Shown: positions 27,495 through 35,680 of the stretch, in pieces | How positions within the stretch are numbered: the stretch's first letter is position 1 | How the letters are laid out: each line of letters opens with the position of its first letter | Assembly (NCBI RefSeq): GCF_000714715.1 | Contig: NZ_JMFO01000011.1 | Coordinates: forward strand, 26,254 to 90,253 | Length of the DNA stretch: 64,000 nt | From: Candidatus Magnetobacterium casense | GTDB taxonomy: Bacteria; Nitrospirota; Thermodesulfovibrionia; Thermodesulfovibrionales; Magnetobacteriaceae | Direction: 5' to 3' | Made by a program: the position numbers and the translations under genes | The notes under the pieces: model-generated | Databases searched by the model: none | What the model was told of the DNA's origin: nothing | What the model saw: only the letters and a program-made list of their open reading frames with translations

Positions 27495-28499
27495 ATGAAA
27501 GGACTAAAAAGGATTGGATTAGTGATGATGGTTATGGCCGTTTTATTGTCAGTGCCGATGATGGCAATAGCGGCGGTTCAGTTTTCCGAGGTGTCTGACA
27601 ACAAGATTGTCGGAGCATCTGCAGATTTGGGGGTGACGTTTTCTGCCTTAACAGAGAATGACATGGCAATCATAGAACTGCAATTGAACAACAAAAGGAT
27701 CACCGTACAAAAAGGATACAACGATAGAAGCCATGAACTGTATATACAAGGCATAAGTATTGAGAGTAATGAAATCGCAACATTAAGCCAGGAAGATTCA
27801 ATATCTATCAGTAACTTACATTCAGAACTATTACAATATGCTGGATATAGTGAACTTGGCGATACTTTTCTTGACACACTTAATTTATTGAGCAGTTGGC
27901 CGGATACCATGCCTATTGTCTTGACAAAGGATGAAAAACATCCAGAAACTAAAGCATTAAGCAAAAGTCTTTGTTCCGACATCGGTAAAACCGTTAATGT
28001 TGCCTATCCTCCAAGTCCTGATAGTCTTGGAGGGAACTGGAAATCAGAAGCGACTTTTATTGGCACTAGTACTGCCGGTAAATGTGTAGGCCGTTGTGGA
28101 ATAGGATGTGGTAGTAGCATAATTGGTAATGCAGATAAATATAGCGTGAATTGTTTAGTCCATGATGTTTGTGCGGGAAAATATGGACGTACTGCTAAAG
28201 CTTGTAATAAACTGTTTGAAGATGCCGCAGATGATTTTCTAGCGGGAAAGTCTTGTTCAAGAAAAGTGACTCCAACCACCGTAAACGTTAAGGTTGGTAA
28301 AACAGCAACCGCTACCGTTAATGGTGATACATCAACTTATGTAACAACTACATACTTTCCTCTTATTAGTTCAGCCAAGGCCACTGTCAAAGGCAACACC
28401 GTAACCATTACCGGCGTTAGGAAAGGGTCTAGCCGAATAGGTGTTAGTGGCACGAGTTTGGTTGGTACCACGTATATAGATGTAACTGTAAGCAAGTAA
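27495..28499 (+). CDS. Exported protein with a phospholipase-A2-like HDxC motif and a C-terminal Ig-like domain
   Basis: GAAGGAGGACAAG precedes ATG 27495. The 334-residue protein has a signal peptide (LVMMVMAVLLSVPMMAIAA). Its N-terminal region of about 140 residues is unrecognised. Next is a cysteine-rich segment GKCVGRCGIGCGSS, then NCLVHDVCAGKYGRTAKAC, where C-x-x-H-D-x-C matches the catalytic motif of phospholipase A2-like enzymes. A final domain of about 75 residues (VNVKVGKTATATVNG to ITGVRKGSSRIGVSG) resembles bacterial Ig-like BIG2. The gene leader matches that of the broken M23 gene at 29784. The lipase reading is based on motif alone. Confidence 0.72.
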   Translation: MKGLKRIGLVMMVMAVLLSVPMMAIAAVQFSEVSDNKIVGASADLGVTFSALTENDMAIIELQLNNKRITVQKGYNDRSHELYIQGISIESNEIATLSQEDSISISNLHSELLQYAGYSELGDTFLDTLNLLSSWPDTMPIVLTKDEKHPETKALSKSLCSDIGKTVNVAYPPSPDSLGGNWKSEATFIGTSTAGKCVGRCGIGCGSSIIGNADKYSVNCLVHDVCAGKYGRTAKACNKLFEDAADDFLAGKSCSRKVTPTTVNVKVGKTATATVNGDTSTYVTTTYFPLISSAKATVKGNTVTITGVRKGSSRIGVSGTSLVGTTYIDVTVSK

Positions 28500-28569
28500 A
28501 GTTTAGGCCTATAAATTGAGCAATTTAGTAATAAATAACGGAGCATAAATGTTTAGAACATTAGGGTTA

Positions 28570-28725
28570 AGAATAATGGGGTTAAGGGGACTTCTTCGTG
28601 GCCGGGGTGGGTGCGACCCACTTGCGCCTCGCCCCTCCCCTTGCGGGGGAGGTCTGAGGAGGGGGCGGAGGGGGTAAGGCACCCCTGCCGTAAACCGCCC
28701 TCCTTCTTTTCTTCTGTTGTCATAG
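28570..28725. repeat. Diverged partial MITE-like element, GTATCCTCTT family
   Basis: TGGGGTTAAGGGGACTTCTTC, a GC-rich palindromic core and a closing CCGCCCTCCTTCTTTTC resemble the copy at 13574-13755, but neither terminal repeat survives. The segment lies in the 361-base gap between two exported-protein genes; the rest of that gap is duplicated leader sequence matching 26387-26474. Confidence 0.6.
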
Positions 28726-28860
28726 CTACTTATGCTCTTCTGCTTACCTCTTTAGCGATATAAAAAATCCTGAATTGTGCGTTGACGCATAGTATGGCCT
28801 CTTTTGGGTGTGGTAGGATTAATTATAGAAACTAAATTAAATTTAAGGAGAACTGTAACA

Positions 28861-29658
28861 ATGAAGAGATGTATGTCAAAGGTAGTAGTGGTAGTAGCGA
28901 TGTTGGTTGTGGTGTTTGCCGGACAGCTTTATGCCGAGGACACTTACAAGGCCCCGAGTATAACGTATAGCTACAGCAATGGTGTGTTCGGTATTATGGT
29001 TTTAGGGGTAAACTATGGTGCCGTCAGCGACTTTCTCCTGGATGATGTCTCAATAGGAGAGACGTTAGCACAAATGGCAACCCAGGGACAGCTTGTCGTT
29101 TACCAGTATACAGACTGGTTTTACATTGGCATCTACGCAACAGAGGAAGCGCTTGCGGAGTTTGCCGGAAATAATTTCCAGATTGCCTTATCGGAAGGGA
29201 CAGTCCTCAGCAAGCCATTGCCGGAGGTCAGCAATTTGCTTCCCGCTTCAGAAGAGGCAAGTGCAAAGGCTGCTGATAAGGCTAATGTGTGTCAGTGTAC
29301 AGACTATGTCAGGCTGAGAAAGGGGCTTCCTAAGAATGGCATGGGAGGTGCCCATACGTGGGATAATGGTTATCTCAAAAACAATGGATACAATCGGGTC
29401 AATGGACAACCTAAGAAGAACGATATTGTCGTATATGAGAAGAATTACGGAAGTGGTATTGATACTGCGAATGGTCATGTTGGGATTATCGATAAAAACG
29501 CCATTGACGATAAAAAAGGCAATTGGCGAATTGATGTCAGGGGTGCCAATCAAGGCGGAAATGAGTCAGAAACCGGTTGCAATAATGTAAGCACTTTGAA
29601 GAACAGGACAGTTTCTAAAGCCAAAGTCAACAAGACTATATCTTTCTGGAGAAAGTAA
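28861..29658 (+). CDS. Exported CHAP-domain amidase/peptidase sharing its N-terminal domain with the M23 protein
   Basis: AAGGAGAACTGTAACA precedes ATG 28861. In this 265-residue protein the signal peptide and first 140 or so residues nearly duplicate the protein at 26475, including SYSNGVFGIMVLGVNYGAVS. The sequence then switches to a CHAP domain, with CQCTDYVRLRKGLP holding the likely nucleophile Cys, and NGHVGIIDK holding the His. CHAP domains are amidases or endopeptidases of peptidoglycan, and in other settings also effectors. The sharp switch point after LPASEEASAK is strong evidence of domain exchange. Confidence 0.85.
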   Translation: MKRCMSKVVVVVAMLVVVFAGQLYAEDTYKAPSITYSYSNGVFGIMVLGVNYGAVSDFLLDDVSIGETLAQMATQGQLVVYQYTDWFYIGIYATEEALAEFAGNNFQIALSEGTVLSKPLPEVSNLLPASEEASAKAADKANVCQCTDYVRLRKGLPKNGMGGAHTWDNGYLKNNGYNRVNGQPKKNDIVVYEKNYGSGIDTANGHVGIIDKNAIDDKKGNWRIDVRGANQGGNESETGCNNVSTLKNRTVSKAKVNKTISFWRK

Positions 29659-29783
29659 GGAAGAGTAAATAGGATGGGGCAGGTTTCATACCTGCCCTAA
29701 TATAAACACTTAGTTTAAGGAGGTTTAACATGAACTCAACAAAAAGAAACGTGGCTCTAATGAGCACAACGAAGGAGGACAAG

Positions 29784-31234
29784 ATGAAAGCAACAAAGAA
29801 AGTAATGTATGTGAGGTCGTTTTTAACGGTGGTGTTTTTGATGGTTTTTGTATTGCTGCCAGTGGTGTCAATGGCAGAGGAAGGAAGTCTAACTTTACCT
29901 GAATTAAGTTACTCCGTGGATGGCAATAATCTCGTAGTAATTGCTGACAATATACCTTTAGATACCATAACCTCTATTACGGTGAATAGTTTTGCTATTA
30001 CGGATATTCTTTCAGTTATGGTAAAAGAAGGTTCAGCTAAACTTGAAGAAACAGAGCAGGATACAAGCACTCTTGTCTCTGTGGATATATATAACCTACA
30101 GACAAAGTTAATGTTGGCATATCCAAATATAGACATCATAAACCAAGAGTTTGTTTTTGGTATTATGCTTACTAAAGGTGTCACTATTTCTGTGCCAATT
30201 TCAATTCCGAATGAACTATCGCATATGGCATTTAGGGCATCATCTGACAAAACATTTGGCCTCCCAACTACCGTGGCTGAGAATAAAAAATGTGGATATA
30301 GAAGTACAGAATGTGCAAAACCTGGATATCAACATACAGCGGATGTTCTGGGTTTTGACTGTAAAAAATCGTGTAACCCCTTGACACTAAACGATTATTC
30401 AAAATTGATAGTGTCTACATTTTAAAATTCTTTGCTATATTAATAAGTTATCATGAAATGTATTATACCATGCCTCACTAATAAAATCAAGTTTTAGTGT
30501 CTACGTGTTTACACATTTTCTTTTATAAAACCTTATATTTAAAGGAAGTAAGCCTTTTTTTGCGCAGAACATCCGATACAGGTATTGATTACTCTGGTTT
30601 TGGTACTGCCGTAGCTACAAGCTCTGGTACTGTGGTAGTAGCAGAAACACTGAGCAGTAAAGATCATGGGATGGGGAATAATGTCATTATACAACATGAC
30701 AATGGAATCTATAGCTCTTATTCACACCTTGCCTCTATCGATTCAAAGATAAAGAAAGGTAATACTGTTTCAAAAGGACAGACTATAGGTACAATAGGAG
30801 GATCAGGTTATGGAAAAACCAATTACTGGGGAACTCATCTTCATTTTGAAATAAAAACATGTGGTAAAAGTAGTTCCTGTAGTAACGGTCAATTTTGGGG
30901 ATATACATCAGGTAACCCTGATGATTATGGTTACAAGAATCCAGCGAATTACATAGGAAGTGGTTCAACTCCATCCCCTACGATTAGCTCAATAACCCCG
31001 ACATCAGCCAAACTCAATAAACTCACTAAATTTACCGTATCCGGCAAAAACCTAACCTCCGGTATGAACTTTTCCTTAAAAGATTGCAAAGAAAACGGTA
31101 AAGGGGATTTAGGTGGCAATTCTTCATCATGGAATTTTCAATGTACACCAAGCAAAACAGGTACTAAAGATGGGGATATCAAAGACAAGAGAGGTAAGAA
31201 GATATTTACCTTTAAGGTAAAGGTAAACAAATAA
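29784..31234 (+). pseudogene. Exported M23 metallopeptidase gene interrupted by a 236-bp element
   Basis: Part one starts at ATG 29784 (GAAGGAGGACAAG upstream) with a signal peptide (FLTVVFLMVFVLLPVVSMAEE). Its N-terminal domain (PELSYSVDGNNLVVIADN) resembles that of the M23 and CHAP proteins. The frame then runs into the inserted element and stops at 30425. Part two, in another frame, continues from 30581. Removing 30340-30581 joins them as GYQHTGIDYSG, restoring the zinc-binding His-Asp motif, followed by YSHLAS and THLHFEIK, for a protein of about 402 residues. The C-terminal TPTSAKLNKLTKFTVSGKNL region looks Ig-like. As it stands, the gene cannot make the full enzyme unless the element is removed. 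Confidence 0.88.
30340..30575 (+). mobile_element. 236-bp MITE-like element, copy 1, with 11-bp terminal inverted repeats
   Basis: CGGATGTTCTG at 30340-30350 and CAGAACATCCG at 30565-30575 are perfect inverted repeats. The target duplication ATACAG is present at both 30334-30339 and 30576-30581. The interior is AT-rich with two TAGTGTCTAC motifs and encodes no transposase. The second copy, at 56502-56737, has the same length and appears essentially identical in reverse orientation, so movement was recent. Confidence 0.95.
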
Positions 31235-31279
31235 GGTAAAACTGTCCTCGATGATATTCAAATAAGTAAACATGAGGAT

Positions 31280-31388
31280 TGTCTGAACCATGATTACACA
31301 GATTATAGGATTTACAGGAAAAAGGGATAAGACCTTTTTTTTACAAAATCCTGATAATCCCTTAATCCGTTAAATCGTGGTTCAGACA
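31280..31388. repeat. Palindromic interspersed repeat with TGTCTGAACCA / TGGTTCAGACA ends
   Basis: The left arm TGTCTGAACCATGATTACAC and the right arm CGTTAAATCGTGGTTCAGACA are imperfect inverted repeats about 109 bases apart. AGGATTTACAGG and ACAAAATCCTGATAATCC pair further inside. A right-arm half copy lies at 16631-16657. It occupies most of the 338-base gap before the lectin gene; the remainder holds that gene's leader. Confidence 0.75.
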
Positions 31389-31445
31389 TCTTTAATTGCA
31401 GGGATTGGAATATGACATTGTCAAGCTAAATAAAATGTCTATAAG

Positions 31446-31500
31446 TACCAAGACCTGTTTTACAGGTTTATAACGAAATATGTACCATTGGAGGAAGTAT
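31446..31500 (+). promoter_or_regulatory. Conserved leader hairpin before the lectin-type gene
   Basis: AAGTACCAAGACCTGTTTTACAGGT forms a small hairpin about 30 bases before GGAGGAAGTATG. Comparable short hairpins, then the same ribosome-site string, precede the genes at 17327, 19911 and 23490. The ATG at 31501 opens only a 25-codon frame resembling the start of the 19911 gene, so the real gene now begins at 31573. Confidence 0.45.
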
Positions 31501-31572
31501 GTTCCGAAGGAGTAACAGACCCCAAAAGAAGTATCTCAAATGCCGCAGTGCAAGTATTGTAAGGAGGCTTGT

Positions 31573-33609
31573 ATGTTAAAGAAGGGCTATGGCGTTGGAA
31601 ACATTTTTTTAGCGTTGTTGGTATGTGTCATGGTTCTTGCCATGTTTGGTGGTGTAGCAATGTCTGATTCAGCCAGGCTCACTAACCCCGCAAATAATCA
31701 CACATATCAGAGGTATGATATATTACGGATATGGGATGACGCCAAGGCTCATTGTGAAGCGCAGGGTGGATACCTGGCAACCGTGACTGAAAATAGTGAA
31801 AACCTGTTTCTTGTCGATAACTTCTGTTCTACAACTCTTATAGGTTCAGCTCGTTGTTGGCTTGGGGCAACTGACGTAGAGAACGAAGGCGATTTTAGAT
31901 GGATAACAGGCGAGGCATGGGGTTTTACGTATTGGGCTCCTGGCGAACCTAATAACAACAATAACAAAAGTGAAGAAGATTGCCTGGTGTACAAGAATAA
32001 CCAATGGAATGATACGGAATGTGACGCAGCCTATTATCCGGTTTGCGAGTGGGATGCACCATCACAATACACCCTTACGGTGACAACGACAGGTTCCGGT
32101 ACTGTAACGAGCACGCCTTCAGGGATAGATTGCGGTGACACGTGCTCTGCCGATTTTGATACCGACACACCCGTAACCCTAACCGCGGCGGCTGACTCCG
32201 GTTCAACGTTTGCGGGTTGGAGCGGTGACTGCACAGGGGCAAGCTCAACCTGCGCGGTAACGATGTCGGCGGCAAGGAGCGTGGCAGCAACGTTTTCGCT
32301 TACGCCCACTCCCACACCAACGCCAACTCCCACCCCGACACCGACTCCAACTCCCACTCCTACACCAACTCCTACACCCACACCTACACCCACCTCAACG
32401 CCTACACCAACTCCAACGCCTACTTCCACTCCAACACCGAGCCAAGTGAAGCTCACGGTAGCAAAGCAGGGCACCGGCGACGGCACGGTAACCGCGGCCC
32501 CCGGCACTATCACCTGGAGCGGCAAGACTGGCACGGCATCGTATAACAAGAATACATCCGTTACCCTAACGGCATCTGCCGCGCTGGGCTCAACGATCAA
32601 GGGTTGGACGGGCTGTGACCTGAACATCGGCGCTAACCAGTGTATGGTCACAATGTCCGCCGACAAGAGCGTTTCCGTTGAGTTCGACGGCGGCAGCTCC
32701 GGCAGGCGGGTCAGACACGACTTCAACGGTGACGGCCATGCCGACGTCCTGTGGCGCAACACCGCAACCGGCGAAGTTGCGATCTGGCTGATGGACGGCA
32801 TGAAGATAAACGGCGGTGATTTTATCGCCAGGGGCGTGACAGCGGACTGGGACGTCAAGGCAATAGGCGACTTTAACGGCGACAGCAAGGCCGATGTCCT
32901 CTGGCAAAATGCAGCGGGCGATGTCTTTATATGGCTCATCGAGGGCACCGTAATAAAGGCCGGTGGATATGCCGTCAAGGGTATGCCTGGCGAGTGGGAG
33001 GTCACAACGCTTGGCGACTTCAACGGCGATGGCAAGACCGACATCATGTGGAGAAACGCCAACTCCGGTGACGTCTACGTCTGGTTTATGGATGGGACGA
33101 ATATAAAGGGCGGCGGCTACATGATCAAGGGCATGATTGGTGAGTGGGTGGTCAAGGCCGTGGCCGACTTCGATGGCGATGGCACAAGCGACGTCATGTG
33201 GCAGAATACCAGGAATGGCGACGTAGCCATGTGGCTGATGGACGGTCTGAGCATGTCAACGGGTAACTATGTTGCCAAGGGTGTCCCCGACAACTGGCAG
33301 ATCAAGGCGGTTGACGACTTCGATGGCAATGGCAAGGCCGACATCATCTGGCAGAACACCAATACCGGCGACGTTGTTATATGGTTCATGGACGGGATGA
33401 GCATCGTCGGTGGCGACTTCATCCAGAAGGGTGTGCCTCACAACTGGCAGATCAAGGTCGTTGGGGATTACAACAGCGATGGCAAAGCCGACATCCTCTG
33501 GCAGGATACCACAAGTGGCGACGTCTACATGTACATCATGGATGGCAAGAACATAACCGGTGGCGGCTATGTGGCCTTTGGGCTTGCCTCCGGCTGGCAA
33601 CCTAAGTAA
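31573..33609 (+). CDS. Exported C-type lectin / FG-GAP mosaic protein
   Basis: AAGGAGGCTTGT precedes ATG 31573. The 678-residue protein has a signal peptide (IFLALLVCVMVLAMFGGVAMS). A C-type lectin domain follows (about 40-165) with conserved Cys and Trp, the sugar- and calcium-binding EPN in WAPGEPNNNNN, and WND in NNQWNDTECD. Then come an InlB-like repeat, a Pro-Thr linker of about 45 residues, a second InlB-like repeat, and about seven FG-GAP-type repeats. EPN normally signals mannose-type binding in animal lectins; here sugar binding is inferred. Such domains are uncommon in bacteria and suggest a surface adhesin. Confidence 0.88.
   Translation: MLKKGYGVGNIFLALLVCVMVLAMFGGVAMSDSARLTNPANNHTYQRYDILRIWDDAKAHCEAQGGYLATVTENSENLFLVDNFCSTTLIGSARCWLGATDVENEGDFRWITGEAWGFTYWAPGEPNNNNNKSEEDCLVYKNNQWNDTECDAAYYPVCEWDAPSQYTLTVTTTGSGTVTSTPSGIDCGDTCSADFDTDTPVTLTAAADSGSTFAGWSGDCTGASSTCAVTMSAARSVAATFSLTPTPTPTPTPTPTPTPTPTPTPTPTPTPTPTSTPTPTPTPTSTPTPSQVKLTVAKQGTGDGTVTAAPGTITWSGKTGTASYNKNTSVTLTASAALGSTIKGWTGCDLNIGANQCMVTMSADKSVSVEFDGGSSGRRVRHDFNGDGHADVLWRNTATGEVAIWLMDGMKINGGDFIARGVTADWDVKAIGDFNGDSKADVLWQNAAGDVFIWLIEGTVIKAGGYAVKGMPGEWEVTTLGDFNGDGKTDIMWRNANSGDVYVWFMDGTNIKGGGYMIKGMIGEWVVKAVADFDGDGTSDVMWQNTRNGDVAMWLMDGLSMSTGNYVAKGVPDNWQIKAVDDFDGNGKADIIWQNTNTGDVVIWFMDGMSIVGGDFIQKGVPHNWQIKVVGDYNSDGKADILWQDTTSGDVYMYIMDGKNITGGGYVAFGLASGWQPK
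32302..32438 (+). repeat. Proline-threonine hexanucleotide-like repeat
   Basis: Tandem CC(N)AC(N) codon pairs encode a (PT)n linker with a few serine interruptions, between two beta-sandwich domains of the lectin protein. Repeat-number change here would alter linker length in frame. Confidence 0.9.
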
Positions 33610-33621
33610 AGAAGAAGAAGC

Positions 33622-33681
33622 AAGGAGGGCGGCTCCGCCCCCTCCTTGGCCCCATTTTACCATGTTTTTTTAAGAGGATAC
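33622..33681. repeat. Hairpin plus solo right end of the GTATCCTCTT MITE-like family
   Basis: AAGGAGGG-CGGCTCCG-CCCCCTCCTT forms a strong stem-loop 13 bases after the lectin gene stop and may act as its terminator. The sequence then continues as GGCCCCATTTTACCATG and TTTTTTAAGAGGATAC, the intact right end of the element family. No left end is present. Confidence 0.6.
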
Positions 33682-33713
33682 ACAATATCTTTACAATACA
33701 TGTGGTAATATGT

Positions 33714-34541
33714 TCATTCAAGCGTCTTTATTTCCGATGGGCTGAGTCTCCTGAGTTTCTCAAGGCCCAGCATCTTCAATACCTTTGCTCCTTCCGGCTC
33801 TTTGCCCATCTTTTCAAGGATCGTGAGCAGCGTATCACTGTCAGACTTGTCCGGTATGAGTATCACGGGGAGCATTATGTCATTGCTCTGGAGTAATGTG
33901 GTTATTGTCCTGTAAAGCTCCTGGTTTATAGTCGATAACTTTTCGAGACTGTTATCGGTGGTGACGGCATAGTCTACCAGGCCAAATCCTAACGACATGA
34001 GTGCGTCTATATCCTTTGGTACTGTGAGTATACTGACGGTATCCGATATTTCCTTTTTATTGCCAAGTATCTGGCGCAGGACATTGCGATTATGCTCCTG
34101 GGTTCCGGAGGCCGCCAGCTTGCCCCCCTGGAGCTTGTCAAGTGAAGCAACCTTCTTGCTTGCCACCAGTACCAGCTTCTGCACCGCCTTGCCATTGGAT
34201 AACCCAACCATTACAGGGCGCACCTTGGCTCTGTCCTTGATCATCAGGTAGTACCAACTGGAGACCAAAAAGATATTGTCATTGTCTTTCTGGCCGTTGT
34301 GCCCCAGTGTTTGTGCATTGACATGACGTTCAAATGTCTCCTTGTCCTTGAAGGGTTGAAACTGATAGTTGCCAAAACGGGCAAGATAGTTGTCAAAGGC
34401 ACCCTTTAAAGAGCTAAAGCTATCAACGTTAAGCTCGGGGCTGTAAAAATATATAACGGCCCCATTTGCACCAGCAGGGTTGACAAGTAGCAGCAATAGA
34501 GTCAAACACAAAGGCATCAGAAAAAAACAGGGCAACGCCAT
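33714..34541 (-). CDS. PhnD-like periplasmic substrate-binding protein
   Basis: From ATG 34541 (AAGGAGGGG upstream) the protein has about 275 residues, with an export segment (LCLTLLLLLVNPAGANG) and a bilobed binding-protein fold of the PhnD/SsuA kind. Typical elements are YYLMIKDRAKVRPVMVG, KLQGGKLAASGTQEHNRNVLRQIL and GLVDYAVTTDN. No ABC permease or ATPase adjoins it. Instead it closes a leftward signalling operon, directly after a histidine kinase. Binding proteins placed like this can present a ligand to a sensor, which is my inference. The frame is open upstream to 34643, but that part looks non-coding. Confidence 0.75.
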   Translation of the reverse strand: MALPCFFLMPLCLTLLLLLVNPAGANGAVIYFYSPELNVDSFSSLKGAFDNYLARFGNYQFQPFKDKETFERHVNAQTLGHNGQKDNDNIFLVSSWYYLMIKDRAKVRPVMVGLSNGKAVQKLVLVASKKVASLDKLQGGKLAASGTQEHNRNVLRQILGNKKEISDTVSILTVPKDIDALMSLGFGLVDYAVTTDNSLEKLSTINQELYRTITTLLQSNDIMLPVILIPDKSDSDTLLTILEKMGKEPEGAKVLKMLGLEKLRRLSPSEIKTLE

Positions 34542-34643
34542 CCCCTCCTTATACCTGCCCCGCAAGAAGGTGCGGTTGCAGGGCATCCTTGCTGCACTTG
34601 CAGACAACGGATAGTCGTGATTGATTAGAGCAGCCACAAGCAT

Positions 34644-35669
34644 TTATGGATTCAAGGGGGGTGGGGCTGAACTGCCCCCTTTGCCATTGTCATCGTCGTT
34701 TTTATCCACGGGGATTCTTACGGTAAAGGTAGTGCCTTTGCCCAGGATGCTTTGACACTCGATTGTGCCTTTGAGCGTCTGATTTACAGTGTTGTAGGTT
34801 ATGTGCAGGCCCAGCCCTGTTCCTCCCTGTGCCCTGTTTGTGGTAAAGAAGGGGTCGTATATTTTAGGCATGTTTTCCGGAGCAATCCCCTTGCCATCGT
34901 CCGTGAAGTTGATGACAACGAATGTATCATCGCTGTAGATATCTATCAGGATGGTTCCCACGGAGTCATCGTCGTAGGCGTGCATGAGGGCGTTAATTGT
35001 AAAGTTTGTCAGTACCTGGGCAAGCGCCCCGGGATAACTGTCCATTTCGATATCGGGGGGGCATTTTATCTCCACCTTTATGGAGGTCGCCTTGAGCTTG
35101 GGGCTTAGGCTTATGATCACGCTTTCTACGTAGTCTTTGACATTAAATCTTCTTCTCTCGTGTGAGGTTCGGTCGGCAGAGACCATCTTGAAACTCCTTA
35201 CGAGGTCGCTGGTGCGTTGGAGGTTGACAAGGATCAGTTGGCTTGATTCTTCGGCGTTACGCATGTACTGAAAGAGGTCGTCCTTTTTTGCGGTCTTGTT
35301 GGCGATATCCGTTGCGATGGTTTTTGTCAGATACTGCAGGTGCGATGCGGCGCTCACGGCAATGCCAACAGGGGTGTTTATCTCATGCGCAACGCCGGCA
35401 ACAAGCTGCCCCAAGGATGCCATCTTTTCGGCCTGTACCAGTTGCTCCTGACTTTGTTTTAGTTTTTCATAGGCTTGATTGAGTTTTTCGTTGACCTCGA
35501 GGACCTCGCGTTGCTGGCGGTCGCTGATCTTTGTAATCCTGTCAAGACGGTGGGCGGTTTTTTCATAATACTTCAACAGTTTTGTCACGACCTCCTTTAC
35601 CTCGGGGGGACTGGTATCGCCTTTGGTAATTTCTTCGGCCTTGCGGATTAGAGCGTCTTTGTCTGCCAT
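34644..35669 (-). CDS. Soluble sensor histidine kinase
   Basis: This 341-residue kinase has no membrane segment. An N-terminal coiled coil (NEKLNQAYEKLKQSQEQL) leads into HisKA with the phospho-acceptor in GVAHEINTPVG. The ATPase domain follows: NFTINALMHAY (N box), DDGKGI (G1), DPFFTT, and GGTGLGLHI (G2). It lies 11 bases downstream of siaC in the same operon and directly before the PhnD-like gene. No dedicated response regulator is adjacent, although a receiver-PP2C protein is encoded further upstream in the same cluster. Confidence 0.9.
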   Translation of the reverse strand: MADKDALIRKAEEITKGDTSPPEVKEVVTKLLKYYEKTAHRLDRITKISDRQQREVLEVNEKLNQAYEKLKQSQEQLVQAEKMASLGQLVAGVAHEINTPVGIAVSAASHLQYLTKTIATDIANKTAKKDDLFQYMRNAEESSQLILVNLQRTSDLVRSFKMVSADRTSHERRRFNVKDYVESVIISLSPKLKATSIKVEIKCPPDIEMDSYPGALAQVLTNFTINALMHAYDDDSVGTILIDIYSDDTFVVINFTDDGKGIAPENMPKIYDPFFTTNRAQGGTGLGLHITYNTVNQTLKGTIECQSILGKGTTFTVRIPVDKNDDDNGKGGSSAPPPLNP

Positions 35670-35680
35670 GACGCTATATG

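Noticed and set aside
26475..31234. Toxin-immunity reading of the exported cassette as established fact
   Set aside because: No small membrane or cytosolic immunity-like gene accompanies each hydrolase, so antagonism remains only one option beside wall remodelling.
32034..33062. A 342-codon open frame on the minus strand inside the lectin/FG-GAP gene
   Set aside because: It is antisense to repetitive, GC-biased coding sequence with Pro-Thr repeats; the plus-strand gene has a signal peptide and clear domains. Similar shadows occur opposite 18823-19500 and 22130-22600.
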